DNA of 64,000 bases, taken from Symsagittifera roscoffensis. Its lineage: Eukaryota > Xenacoelomorpha > Acoela > Convolutidae. The stretch covers positions 11,702,517-11,766,516 of the forward strand of contig NC_087066.1 of assembly GCF_963678635.1 (NCBI RefSeq), given 5' to 3'. A program made the translations under genes and the position numbers. The notes below the pieces were generated by a model that saw only the letters and a program-made list of their open reading frames with translations, did no database searches and was not told where the DNA came from. Positions 47,685 to 58,443 of this stretch are shown in pieces. The stretch's first letter is position 1; every line of letters starts with the position of its first letter.

Positions 47685-48646
47685 GATAATCAATTTACCA
47701 TACATGAAAATTGAATGGCCAGCAACTTCTCCAATGGTAAAATTTTTTTTTGAGTTTCGCTATAAATTTTTTTCGTCCAAAAACACAATAACGATGCATT
47801 GTCTGAATTAAAAAGCGCACTGGTTGAAAGGCAATAATCTCACAGAAAAACTGGATTGGGAGATTTGATTTGTCATCTAATTTACATCATAAACTTCACT
47901 TTCACTTGTACGTTCCAGAAAGCTTTTACTTCACAAAATTTAGTAGTTGAAAATCGTTATTAATTTTTATTGCAAGCGATAGTTTATCTTACCTTATAAA
48001 ACATAAAGAGTAGAAATTTGGTTTTGCATCAAAAACTCATAATCATTTTGTTTCAGGCGATAAAAAATTTCAGCCTAGACTACATTTGTCATCATTGGAT
48101 AAAAATTTCTTTGTTTTTCTTTTTAAGTTTTGTAGTTGAAAATCTATTGTCCCTTGAAAATCTATTGTTGAAATTGTTGAAAAAATTTCAATCTATTGTT
48201 GAATCTATTGTTGAATCTATTGAATCTATTGTTGAAAAATAGTGACCTATTTTTGCAGGCGACAGTTTCTCTTACCATATAAAAGCATGAAAATAGAAGC
48301 TTGGGGAAAATCTTTGTGAATCTTTGTGAATGATGAAAAAATCAATGTTTTCAAAATTTCGGAAGAACATCTGCACGGAAAATTTTAGATTTGTGTCTTA
48401 AATAATTTTTTTTCTCTTGTTGAGAGTTTGAGCCAGGGAAGCCGAGGACATTATAATCTTCATTAAAAAACAGCTTATCACTGGCTCAAATTTTTTTTCA
48501 AAAATTTTTGCACCTCAGGCATATTTTTTGGCGCTTTTTGAAAAAAACTTGAATTGAGCGGCTCTAGTTAAGACTTTTAAATTATACCAAATTACCCATT
48601 GTGTGATGAGGTGTGAGATCAGTTGCTGGACCGGCTATAGATTTTC
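47685..48646. other. 5' flank of the ZNFX1-like gene, with a short minisatellite
   Basis: No gene is seen. At about 48138-48240 units like AATCTATTGTTG repeat imperfectly and produce an open frame of S/I/V/E residues that I consider an artefact. Confidence 0.5.
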
Positions 48647-48718
48647 TATAAAATAACAATAAATAATAAAATTCGAGTTTAAATTTTTTTTTCAAAGGAC
48701 AACAGTTCTGCAACTACT
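48647..48718 (+). promoter_or_regulatory. TATA-like box and splice-acceptor-like site before the ZNFX1-like start codon
   Basis: TATAAAAT occupies 48647-48654. A pyrimidine tract (TTTTTTTTTC) leads to AAAG at 48694-48697, 21 bases before the ATG at 48719. This can be a core promoter with a short T-rich leader, or a 3' splice site for an upstream leader exon or a trans-spliced leader. The sequence does not decide. Confidence 0.35.
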
Positions 48719-51700
48719 ATGGACGGGGCAGGTGGTCCCCACCGACAAAGTGCATCAGGGGTCCCCTTTAGAGGAGGAAGGGGAGGAGGGAGAGGAAGTC
48801 GTGGGGGAGCACGGAGTCAATCTCGCCGACCGAATACCCATCATGCAGGGCAAAGAGGAGGAAGGGGTCAGCCAAATCAACCAGGGTCATCACGTGGAAG
48901 GTCAGCTTCAAGGTTCCGAAACGGGGGAAGAAATCCGCAAGGCCCGCCAAACTTCAATCCAAACAAGTAAAATTTTGCAGTTTAAAATTTTGCTCTGTCG
49001 AAATTACAATCCAGTTTTTTTAAATATGTTGTAATGCTCTAAATTTTTCATTGAATTTCCGTGGCTACACCCGGGTCGAGATCCCGCTCAAAAACCGCTC
49101 AAGATATGAGCGGTTTGAGCGGTTTTTCAGCAAGATTTGAGCGGTTTGGGCGTTTTTTTTTTTGGAAAAACGGCTCAAACCGCTCAAATCTTGCTTAAAA
49201 AACCGCTCATTTCTTGCGGTGATTTTTGAACGGTTTTTCAATCAAGATTTGGGCGGTTTTTGAGCGGTCTTGTAAAGAAAACCGATTAACACCAACAAAA
49301 AGGCCTGGAAAGGTAATGTGACACCGGGTTGACATCCATAAACCGAAAATGCTTATTTTAATTTTCTCCACACCGAAAAAGCTTATCATACAATTGCCTG
49401 CATCAAATGTATGGAAAAATGCTAATCATACAATTTGCATACAATTTCAAAAAACCATTGAAAAAAGATTCAATCTAGTTTTTCCGGCTATTTGAACCAA
49501 ATACAACAGTCTGGTGATAAAAAATAACTACGTTTGTTTTTTTTTGAAAAAAATGGTTATCATACATTTTTTCATGAAAGGCAAGATTTTCAGAAATTGT
49601 TCAAACGTGTTTGTAAACAAATTTAAATTATTTAAGAGTGCTTTTGCTCAATTGATAGGACATTGCTCATCAAAAACGAAAATTTAATTTGAAGCTAAAA
49701 AAATAGTTATCATACAATTTGCATATATGAAAATTGTATGATAACCATTTTTTCATAAAAGGCAAGATGTTCAGAATAATGTTAAAAATTGTTAACCGTT
49801 CAAAAACCGCTCAAACCGCTCATTTTGAAGCAAGATTTTGAGCGTAATTGTATTAAGAAACCGCTCAAACCGCTCAAATCTTGCTTCAAATTAGGTGAAA
49901 AATCTCGACTCGGGCATGACTGTTCACTACAGATTTTGAATAGCATTGTTTATATATGTTGAGTTAAGCGCTCTTCATTGTTGCCTGTTTTTATTTTTAT
50001 CTTTAAATTTTTTTTCGAGCTTCAGAAAATAGAACGTTTTGAACGGACCAAAAACCGCACCAAAAAAATCAACAGCCATTAGGATAACCTATTTTGACAG
50101 TAATAGTATTTTCTTGAGTTATTAGAGCTTTTGGGGAGTAGCGCATTTAAGAGGAGGGAGGAGTGGACGGACGCCTCCCCCTTCCTCAGTGATTCGACCT
50201 CATGGCGATCCAAAGGGTTCCCCACTTTTTGTACAAATTTGAGATATCCATGTTTGGCTGACTGGCCCTAAAACTTTTCTTAAGGCGCCTTTGACGCCAA
50301 CGTGTACTAATTTTGAGGGCAAATTTCAACTTACCGGATCGCGGGTTTCAAAGCAGGCTATTGGTTGAAGCAGGCTATTTTTCACAATTGCTACGTTAAT
50401 AAGAGCGAAGTCTATCACTTCGTTTTTTTTTATGGCGTGTGGGGTGATGATATAAAAAATCTCAAAAATTTTACAAAAACTTTTTCTTTATTTTTTAGGC
50501 GTACCTTACTCCATAGGCCTTAAAAAAGCAGTCAAAATTTTCAGTGCTTCGTCGCCCCGATACGAGCAATCTTGATTTTTTTTAAAAATAATTTATTGAA
50601 AGCACTCATTTTCTTTTAATTACACATTTAAGCAAATAATTATTTTTGACCACAAAACGCGGTCTTCTGGCCTAAAACTTCGCGGTTTTTGGCCTATTTT
50701 TTTTTGCCTGTGGCCAGTGTTGGTCAATTTATGTCATTTTGGGAAAGAGGACGTTTAAAACGTTTATAACGTCACTAATGTTTAAAATGTCAAAGTTAAA
50801 AACTGAGCAAAAATGTTCATAAATGAAATTCAATCATAAAGAGCACGCATACAAAATGGAAGTTTTGCAGTTTTTGCACTGTCCAAGTTGTTTCTTTTTC
50901 CGTCTTTAACCATTCCCATCGTCGAGAAAACTATTTCGAGGCCGGCCGAGGTGGGAACAATTGCAAGTAATCTCAAGCACATATCGGAGGCCGGTTTGTT
51001 ATGACGTCATTTATGACACGAGAAAATAACACGCTTTTGCTGACAGACGTTTAAAACAGTGTTTAAAACATGTTTAAAACGTACTGTGTTATTAAAGGAC
51101 CAACACTGCCTGTGGCGCAGAAAATTTAGTCTAAATATGGTCTTTATATTGATTGAGAAGTCAGACAATCAATTTGGCCTACTTAAAAAAAGGGGTCGAC
51201 AAAATTTTCGATTTTTTTTGAAATCCCCCCCCCCTCGAGAAAACCATAGATCCGACACTGCTTTTGGGTCTTTTCTTTCTAATTTTTCAATTCAAATCAG
51301 CTTTGCTTCCGTGTGAGGATTTCGGTTAGTCAAAGCTGGAATTTAAAACCAGAAACTTATAGATATTCATGTTTTTCTGCAGGTTTGGTAATCGCAAAGC
51401 TGACGCCGATTCAGTGCTTGTTGACATATGCGCAGTGTGTGAAGGTCACTTTTTTGGCCGGCCTCATCAAGAATTACCCGAAGAGTACACTCAGAAGGAC
51501 ATCTTCATCAGACGAAACCTCCTCACTCCTTTTGACCAGTATCTACTACAGGGAGATGTTCTTGAAGTACGTTTGGGGTACAAGAACCCTCAAAAACCAG
51601 AAGCTATAAAGGCATCCATTGTAGAGATAACAACATCCCGAAATACTGAACAAGTTTTGGAGTTTTTTATGGATATGAATTTTGCAATACAGCCAATGTC

Positions 51701-54700
51701 GAGCAATGCATTAAATACTGAGAAGCTTGTTTCTTACTTGAAGTCAACCGCTATTTGGGAGTTTTTCTATGGAACGAAAGAACCGCCATCTCATTTTTAT
51801 CAAATCTTTCTTCAGAAAATAGTAGTGGCCAATAATGTGGCCACTTATGGTAACATGTCGAAACATCATGTTCGAAGATTCTTCCAAACACTCTTGGATT
51901 CCTATCAGTTCTTTGGAGTTGGTACTCCAAATGAGGCTGAACTCAATTACCTCTTGCCAATTTTGCTCATATTTTTCCAAAATGTAACAGAATTCCAGCC
52001 CGAGAAAACATCAATTCTTATTCCAATGCTGGACAAATTTGCTCGCGAAGAGTATGATAAACACTGGATCAAATGCATCAAAAATGTCATTCGTGGAAGT
52101 GAAGATTACAGTTCCGATTTCCGGGTCTTAGAATGGGATCAACTGCCAAACATCCCAACATCACAAGAGCTTTTTGGCCAATTGAGCTCCGAGGACAGAA
52201 GACTACAGCCGGTTTTGACCAGCGAGCCGTATAGTTCAGTCTCTCATTACTTGGATACTTATTTCCGACTCCTACGTGAAAACTGCTTCGCTGCTCTAAA
52301 AACTGGAATCAGTGAGCTTTTGGAGAACAAACTGGACTTTCGAGACATGATTGTATACAAGAGAGTTCACTTCAAAGGGATCACCTTGAGTGAAAATGGA
52401 ATCATTCTAGTGATGAGTTTGGACGAGAACTCTTTGCGACCAGGACAGACCATCAGAAATGGAGACCTGCAGTACGGAAACCTTGTATGTCTATCTGCCT
52501 CCGGATCCTTCCAAGACTCCGTTTGGGCCACAGTCTTCATGCGTGAGAAAGAACCTAAACCTGCTGCTTCTTCGTCTTCTTCCCAAGGATCCCAAAGTAG
52601 GCAGGGAACTTTAGGGTTTGCACTGGAACTGTCAAAGGCCAGCAATGAAGCGTCTATGGAGCAGGTGTTGCAACAACTTGATTGTGCCAGCGGACATCTT
52701 AGTTTGGTTGAGAGTCCAACTTACTTCAAGGCTCATGAGCCAGTTTTGGCTAACCTGCAGCTCATGGATAAAGAAAGTCTGGCATTCGAGCCACAATTAG
52801 TGTCACTGGTGCCATCAAATGTCCCAAAGTATTTACAGACCCAAAACGCCACCTTTAACAACGACATAATTTATCCGAATTTACCTACTTCCTATGATGC
52901 ACTAATGTTCACGTCGCATTTGAAATCCAATAAATCCGAAGTAATTGACGACAGCCAGCGACTGGCACTGAGATGCATGCTGAAAAATGAAATAGCGATT
53001 GTCCAGGGACCTCCCGGTTGTGGAAAAACGTATTTGGGTGCAAAATTTGTCAACCTGATTATGACTATGCAGCCCAAATTACGTGGACCAGTATTGCTGT
53101 TAACATACAAAAATCACGCGCTTGATGAGTTTCTTAAACGTGTTTTGAGTTTTCTGCCTTCCGAAGAAATTTGCCGAATCGGAGGTCGAAGTGAAGCACC
53201 GGAGCTGGAAGCGACCAATTTACGAAGCATGAGAGGTGTTGCATTTGAGCAAGGAAAAGTGCCTTCTGCCCTCAAAGCGGAAAGATTTGAAACCAATCAG
53301 AAGCTAGATGAAGCAAAACGTCAACTGTGCTATGCTCTCGAAATCAATTCGAAGAAATATAGTCTGACCACTCTGGATTTTGCGTCAAAATTCTTGAGCG
53401 AAGCTCAAATTTGGAAATTTTTATCGACGATAAAGAACATTCCCGTTAATAAACTCATGGTTTTCAAAACTATAACTACTGGCAAAGCTGTAACGAGCTC
53501 AGAAATAATGAAAATTTGCAAAAGTGCGATCGACGAGTGTCGAATGTTTGGACTCCCTAATTCTGATTTGAAGGCAGCACTGGCTCTGGGTCCGAATTGC
53601 CTAGACGCTGTTGACGACTTTCTGCTGATACTTGACCACAGTTTAAGGCAGTGGCTTCCGAATGAGAAGTTTGTCAAAGAAGTTGAGCAAGAGTTTGTAG
53701 TTGAAATTGAAAAACCAACGAAGAATTTGAGACAAGCTCAGCAAAGCACTGACGATGACGATATAGACGATTTGGATCTGGAAATGGACCGATTTAAAGT
53801 TCTAGCTGACTCGAAGTCTTCCGGCTTTAAAGACTTCAAACAACTTTCAAATGAAGCTGTAAGGTTGAGGGCATCTCAAAACAATCCAAATTATCCACTT
53901 GCGCTGCAGTTGCAAAGCTTTGCATCCGATCTCTGCGAAAAATCTCCCAGTACAATTTTGAGCGACAGAGAAAATATTTCTGAAATGCCACTAAGAGTTC
54001 GTCTAATTGCAATCCAGTCCGCAATTTTGGCATCGCTAAATAAGGATCCGGACTCTGATGGATCTGACGATGATGTTAGTGTTCCTGGGGCACTTGAAAA
54101 ATTCAAAAAATTTTGTGATGCTAAATCGGAATTAGATGCTAGACTCAGTTATAGTGTTATGAGTCATTGCAGGGTAATCGGGATGACTATTACAGGTGCT
54201 TCGATAAACCGACACCTCATCGACCTGTTGCGACCTAGTGTCGTTGTGGTCGAGGAGGCGGCGGAGGTTCTGGAACCCCAACTGACGGCGCTCCTGAAGC
54301 CATACGTGCAACACTTGGTCATGATTGGTGACCATAAGCAACTGAGACCTTCCGTCGAGAGCTTCGAACTCATTAAGGATTATAATTTTGATATTTCAAT
54401 GATGGAAAGGTTGATTCTTGGCAAGATGCCCTATGCTCTGTTACAGTTCCAGAATCGAATGCGACCTGGAATATCGGCTTACCTAACTGACATTTATCCC
54501 GATTTAAAGGACGGTCCAAACGTTGTTGCAATCCGGAAAGTTAAGTTCACCCCAAAATCTATTTTCTTCTGGACTCACGATTGCATAGAAAAGGCCGAGA
54601 GAAGTTACACTAATATCGAAGAAGCGAAACGCTGCAGTCAGTTGGCTAATTTCCTTGTCGGCCAAGGGTTCAAACCTTCAGAAATTACAATTATTGCAGC

Positions 54701-56978
54701 TTATAAAGGTCAAAAGGGATTGATCAGAAAAGAACTCGAACAGCTTCAAAAGGGTCAGAAAAGCTGTTTTCCCGAAAAAATGGATAGATCAGAGAATGTG
54801 CAGATACAAACAATCGACATGTATCAGGGTGATGAAAATGAAGTTGTGATAATTTCACTGACAAGGTCAAATAATTCAGGCAAAGTTGGGTTCATGAAAG
54901 AACTAAACAGGCGCTGTGTCGCTCAGTCTAGAGCAAAAAGACTCTGCATTTTCATCGGAAACGACAAAATGTTTAATGATCAACCTAAATGGAAAGTCTT
55001 TATGAGTAAATTGCGTTTGAATGATTCACTGGACTCAGTTTTTACTATACAATGCCCAAGAGAAGAGCACAGACTAATTACAACAATTCAAATAAAAGAC
55101 TCTGAAGTTTTCCCACCGCAGAGTTTCTGCCAAAAAACGTGCGGAATGTTAATGCCATCATGTCGAAAACATCTCTGTCCCATGTTGTGCCAGCCAGACC
55201 ACTCGCATGATATATGTAAACATCCCATCAAGTACAATGACTTGATGAGATGTCTTCACGAAAGAAACCGGAAATGTTTCCAAGATCCAAAAGATATCGT
55301 GTGTGGGAAACCGTGTCTAATCAAATTCACGAGATGCGATCACGCGTGTGATCAAAAGTGTGAACCAAAACATGAACACTTACTGTGTAGAAAAAGAGTT
55401 CCCACCTTTTGTCGCGATTGTTCAGGTCCAATGCAAAAGTACTGCCATCAAGAGTTTTCACAAGATAAGTGCAAATCTGACGTTCAGATAATATGCGCGA
55501 AATGCAAAAAACCAGGTACGAAAAGGTGCTCAGACCCCATTGCGTCATACAATTGCCTGGAAAACTGCATCGTAATACTTCCGTTCTGCGGACATGCTTG
55601 TGATAAGTTGTGCTGGCAAGCTTGTCCAGATAAAAAGGAAAACTGCTCAAAATGCAAAGAAATAATTCGGATTGAGAACGAGAGAAGAAATGCGCAGTTG
55701 AAAAAGCAGCATGAAGATTTAGCTAAGCGGTTCAGAAAAGAACTTGAGGATGCAAAAACTGGAAACTCGGCAGTTACAACTTTCAGCAGAGAAACTTTGT
55801 CTCCAAACGGCGAAACTTCGGCAGAGTACATGAAAGTTGAAGACATGGTTCTGAAAAGTGTCCAGAAAACTCACAATTGGTTTCCGATGATTCAAAAAAT
55901 CGAAAAAATTAAAAACAGCGAACTGTCTGCCAAATTCCACGAAGCAGTTATGAAAATGTTTGACTCCAGTTATATAGACCAGAAATTTCACGGCACCGAC
56001 ATGGATGCGGTTGAAAAGATTATCAAAAATGGTTTCAAACCATCTTCTAAAGGCATGTATGGCCCAGGAGTTTATCTGGCCACTGATTCGTCAAAATCGG
56101 CGCAAGAGAAATATACGAAGCAAAGCAACATGCTGCTAGTATGTAAAGTAGGTCTCGGGAAAACTAAAAAATGCGATAAAGCATGGGATGATGCAAATGG
56201 CGCAAAGTTGAAAAAGGAAGGATTCGATTCAATTTTTGCTCCTCGTGGTACGAAAGACACTGGTGGTGTATTGTTTGATGAGTTTGTGGTTTTCGACCCG
56301 GATAGGGTTCTGCCCGAATACATTGTACACTACAACAAGCGTGGCGTGCCTGTGATGTCCGGATTTAATTACGCTTTGAGTGGAATGTCCTCAATGGGAC
56401 CGGGAGGATATCAAAAGATAGAATTGAAACACAAGCGAGGAATCGATAATGCCGAAACACAGAATTATCTAATGGCCGCAGCCCAGTTTTATTCATTGAT
56501 ACAAAACCCGCAATTTTCTAACAGAAAACTGGCAGCGATTTACTATCACCAAAATCCAGCCTTGGAGGCAAAGTTTGCTGCTGAATGTGCCCTGATGAAA
56601 GCGAAATATCCCAACCAAGAGGAAGGAGAACCGATTTTAGCTTTCCACGGAACTCCAACTGATGCCAATCTTGACAACATTGCTCGAAATAACTTCGATC
56701 TAAGAAAGCTTAGAAGCTGCGCTTATGGATGGGGAGTTTATCTCTCCGAATTACCAGATATTAGCCTTTCCTATGCAAGAGGGGCTCCAAAACTACTGCT
56801 CTGCAAAGTGTTACCTGGGAAATCGCGACTAGGGGATTGTGGGAGATCTATTGGACCTGATAATTTGTGCTCTTGTGACTCACACAAAATTGCGCCAAAT
56901 GCAAACGGGAGGGGTTCGGAAATCGTTATTAATAATGTGAACAGAATTCTGCCATGCTTCGAATTGCATCTTCAGTAG
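48719..56978 (+). CDS. ZNFX1-like SF1 RNA helicase with RGG N-terminus and two C-terminal PARP domains
   Basis: Exon 1 (48719-48966) ends AACAA|GTAAAA. Exon 2 (51383-56978) follows TTTTTCTGCAG. The 2+1 phase restores Lys83 and gives 1,947 residues. Order: RGG-rich tail (18-70); ZNFX1-type N-terminal region (84-430); helicase with GPPGCGKT (625-632), EEAAE (1040), GDHKQLRPS (1065), NRMRP (1107), MYQGDENE (1229) and QSRAK (1264); Cys/His-rich NFX1-type fingers (about 1332-1503, e.g. CGKPC, CDHACDQKC, CGHACDKLC); a charged coiled coil (1509-1541); PARP domain 1 (about 1565-1735; His1619 in FHGT, Tyr1647 in GVYLA, Glu1716 in DEFVV); PARP domain 2 (about 1770-1947; His1838, Tyr1869 in GVYLSE, Glu1929 in GSEIVI). 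Known ZNFX1 proteins bind RNA in antiviral sensing (vertebrates) or small-RNA inheritance (nematode ZNFX-1). The ADP-ribosylating end is inferred from motifs. Vertebrate ZNFX1 ends in an RZ-type finger, which I do not see here. Confidence 0.92.
49068..49916. mobile_element. Foldback element with CCGCTCAAA repeats
   Basis: The left end CACCCGGGTCGAGATCCCGC and inverted right end TGCCCGAGTCGAGATTTTTC frame about 850 bp. Multiple GAGCGGTTT units on both strands form a strong hairpin (arms about 49116-49152 and 49168-49206, with AGCAAGATTTGAGCGGTTT on one arm and its complement on the other). A second cluster lies at 49795-49890. The interior also has an R4 palindrome (49697-49753) and an R4-like CACCGGGTTGACATCC near 49322, so it may be composite. 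Confidence 0.7.
50430..50576 (+). mobile_element. Family R5, 3' fragment (copy 4)
   Basis: It carries TATGGCGTGTGGGGTGATGA, the CTCCATAGGCCTTAAAAAAG segment and CGATACGAGCAATCTTGATT, all matching the 3' third of the copies at 41.6 and 42.3 kb. It lies inside the R1 MITE at 50136. Confidence 0.7.
50715..51108. mobile_element. Nested hAT-like MITE, 394 bp, perfect 8-bp duplication
   Basis: The ends are CAGTGTTGGTC and GACCAACACTG, perfect 11-bp inverted repeats. CCTGTGGC flanks both sides (50707-50714 and 51109-51116). Inside, ACGTTTAAAACG-like motifs repeat near both ends. It is a different family from R1, and its insertion site is within the R1 copy, so it is younger than that insertion. Confidence 0.92.
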
Positions 56979-57748
56979 ATTGACTGATCTTTGTGTTTCT
57001 GAGTTTAAAAAGCATTTCAACTCTACTGAATACTTGTATCTACTTCATCTTGACACTTAACTGTTGCTGCTTTTTCTTTCTACTCACATCTTGGGTTAAA
57101 TGGCTGATACTTTTCTGAAATCCTAACTGCGTGGTAATACCTTTTGTAATCTATTTGATTCTGAAGTCTAGCTTTTGTAATCTAGTAAAATTTGATTATT
57201 TTATTCATTCCCCAGTTGTTTTCCGACTACACTCTCTCTTTTTTACGCAACCCTAGAAAAAAGTGCCAGTTAATAATTTCTCATAAAACGGCATGTGAAA
57301 AAGTTTCGAAATAATTACCGATAAGAAATTAAAAATATATTAATTTTTGGAATTTGTCCTACGCGTCACATTGCAACTTCGAGGTAATCAATCAATGCAC
57401 TTAGTCAAAGCAAATAAATACACGGGTAAACGACAAAAAAGCGAGCCACTTTTTTTTTTAAAAAAAGCGTTTTTTTTCTTAAATTGCAGCCTCAATTATA
57501 ATATCAGCGACTTGGACAAGAAAATTGTTTTTAAAGGAGCAAAAAAATTAAACGTACAATTGTTATATACTATAAATTAAAAATTCTTTTGATAGTAGTT
57601 TTCATTGTTGTTTGTTGTGGTATTCAGGTCATGGCTAACAAGGATTTAATATGATAGCACAATATATCTCGTAGGAAATTTCTGTAGGAAGAAAAAATAG
57701 CCCTACATCCCTAAGGTAAAGTTTCTTTGAAAAATAGCAACAAAACGT
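56979..57748. other. 3' flank of the ZNFX1-like gene
   Basis: ATTAAA occurs near 57328 and AATAAA near 57412; either could be the polyadenylation signal. No other gene is seen; the open frames here run over T-rich DNA. Confidence 0.45.
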
Positions 57749-58405
57749 CATTACAAGGCCAAACTGTGCACTGGATAGGCGCACAATTTTGTGTCTGTAT
57801 GTTCCTGGATTCCAGAGACTAGTTTTAAAAAATGTTCCATAATGTAAATGGATTCCACCTACAATATTTCTGTGGATTCCGCGTACAAATGCTTGGAACG
57901 TAAGTTTTGTCGGCACATTTGTTTTGTCGCGGATTCCGCAAAAGAAGAATTTAGCTAGTAGTTCTGGATTCCGCAACTGTGAGCGGACTCTGCAAATGTA
58001 CGTGGAATCCGCTAATTTATGCGGGTTCCGCTTACAATTTGCGGATTCCGCTTACAATTTGCAGAATCCACTTACAATTTGCGGATTCCACTTACAATTT
58101 GCGGTTTCCACTTACAATTTGCGGATTCCAGGACAGCGTAATTTTACTAAACACATATATGATTATTTGCTTGGGGATTCCACAAACTGATCCAGATTCC
58201 GAAAACTTTATTGCGGATTCCGCAAAAATGCATGTTTTTAGAGCGATTTTAAGCAATACAGTGTTTAAGCTATTTGTTTGTGGAATCCAAAACAGCTAAT
58301 AAGATAAAAAAAAATGACAATGTTGTGGATTCCGCGACAAATCTGATTTTGGACTGTTCTAGAATCCGCTTAGAATGCACAAAATGCATAGTTTGACCTC
58401 GCAAT
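57749..58405. mobile_element. TIR MITE (family R3), expanded by an internal 20-bp minisatellite
   Basis: The left end CATTACAAGGCCAAACTGTG and right end CATAGTTTGACCTCGCAAT are inverted and match the copies at 9475 and 44998. Between 58010 and 58130 a unit like CTTACAATTTGCGGATTCCG repeats five to six times. GCGGATTCCGC-type motifs recur in the rest, and this copy is two to three times longer than the others. The open frames inside are produced by the repeats. Confidence 0.75.
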
Positions 58406-58443
58406 TTTTCCCAAAGATTCAAGGGCATCATTTCTGGTATATA

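Larger units (their letters stand above)
50136..51260 (+). mobile_element. hAT-like MITE, family R1, with perfect 8-bp duplication and nested insertions
   Basis: The element starts GAGTAGCGCATTTAAG and ends CATAGATCCGACACTG. CTTTTGGG is present on both sides (50128-50135 and 51261-51268), an exact 8-bp target duplication. Inside are a fragment of family R5 and a second, complete hAT-like MITE that interrupts its GCCTGTGGCGCAG segment. Removing the insertions leaves the normal family layout. Confidence 0.9.
48967..51382 (+). other. Intron 1 of the ZNFX1-like gene, built largely of mobile elements
   Basis: This 2,416-bp phase-2 intron holds a foldback element (49068-49916), a hAT-like MITE (50136-51260) containing a fragment of family R5 (50430-50576), and a second hAT-like MITE (50715-51108). 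It begins GTAAAA and ends CTGCAG. Confidence 0.85.

Noticed and set aside
48732-49034. A 100-codon alternative frame over the RGG exon
   Set aside because: The frame from 48719 gives an RGG-rich start and joins the helicase exon in the right phase; the alternative runs into the intron.
51313-51609. A separate small gene before the helicase exon
   Set aside because: It is a shifted frame over the beginning of the helicase exon, with no motif.
57924-58299. Repeat proteins with CGFRLQFA-like units
   Set aside because: They are translations of the 20-bp minisatellite inside the R3 element.
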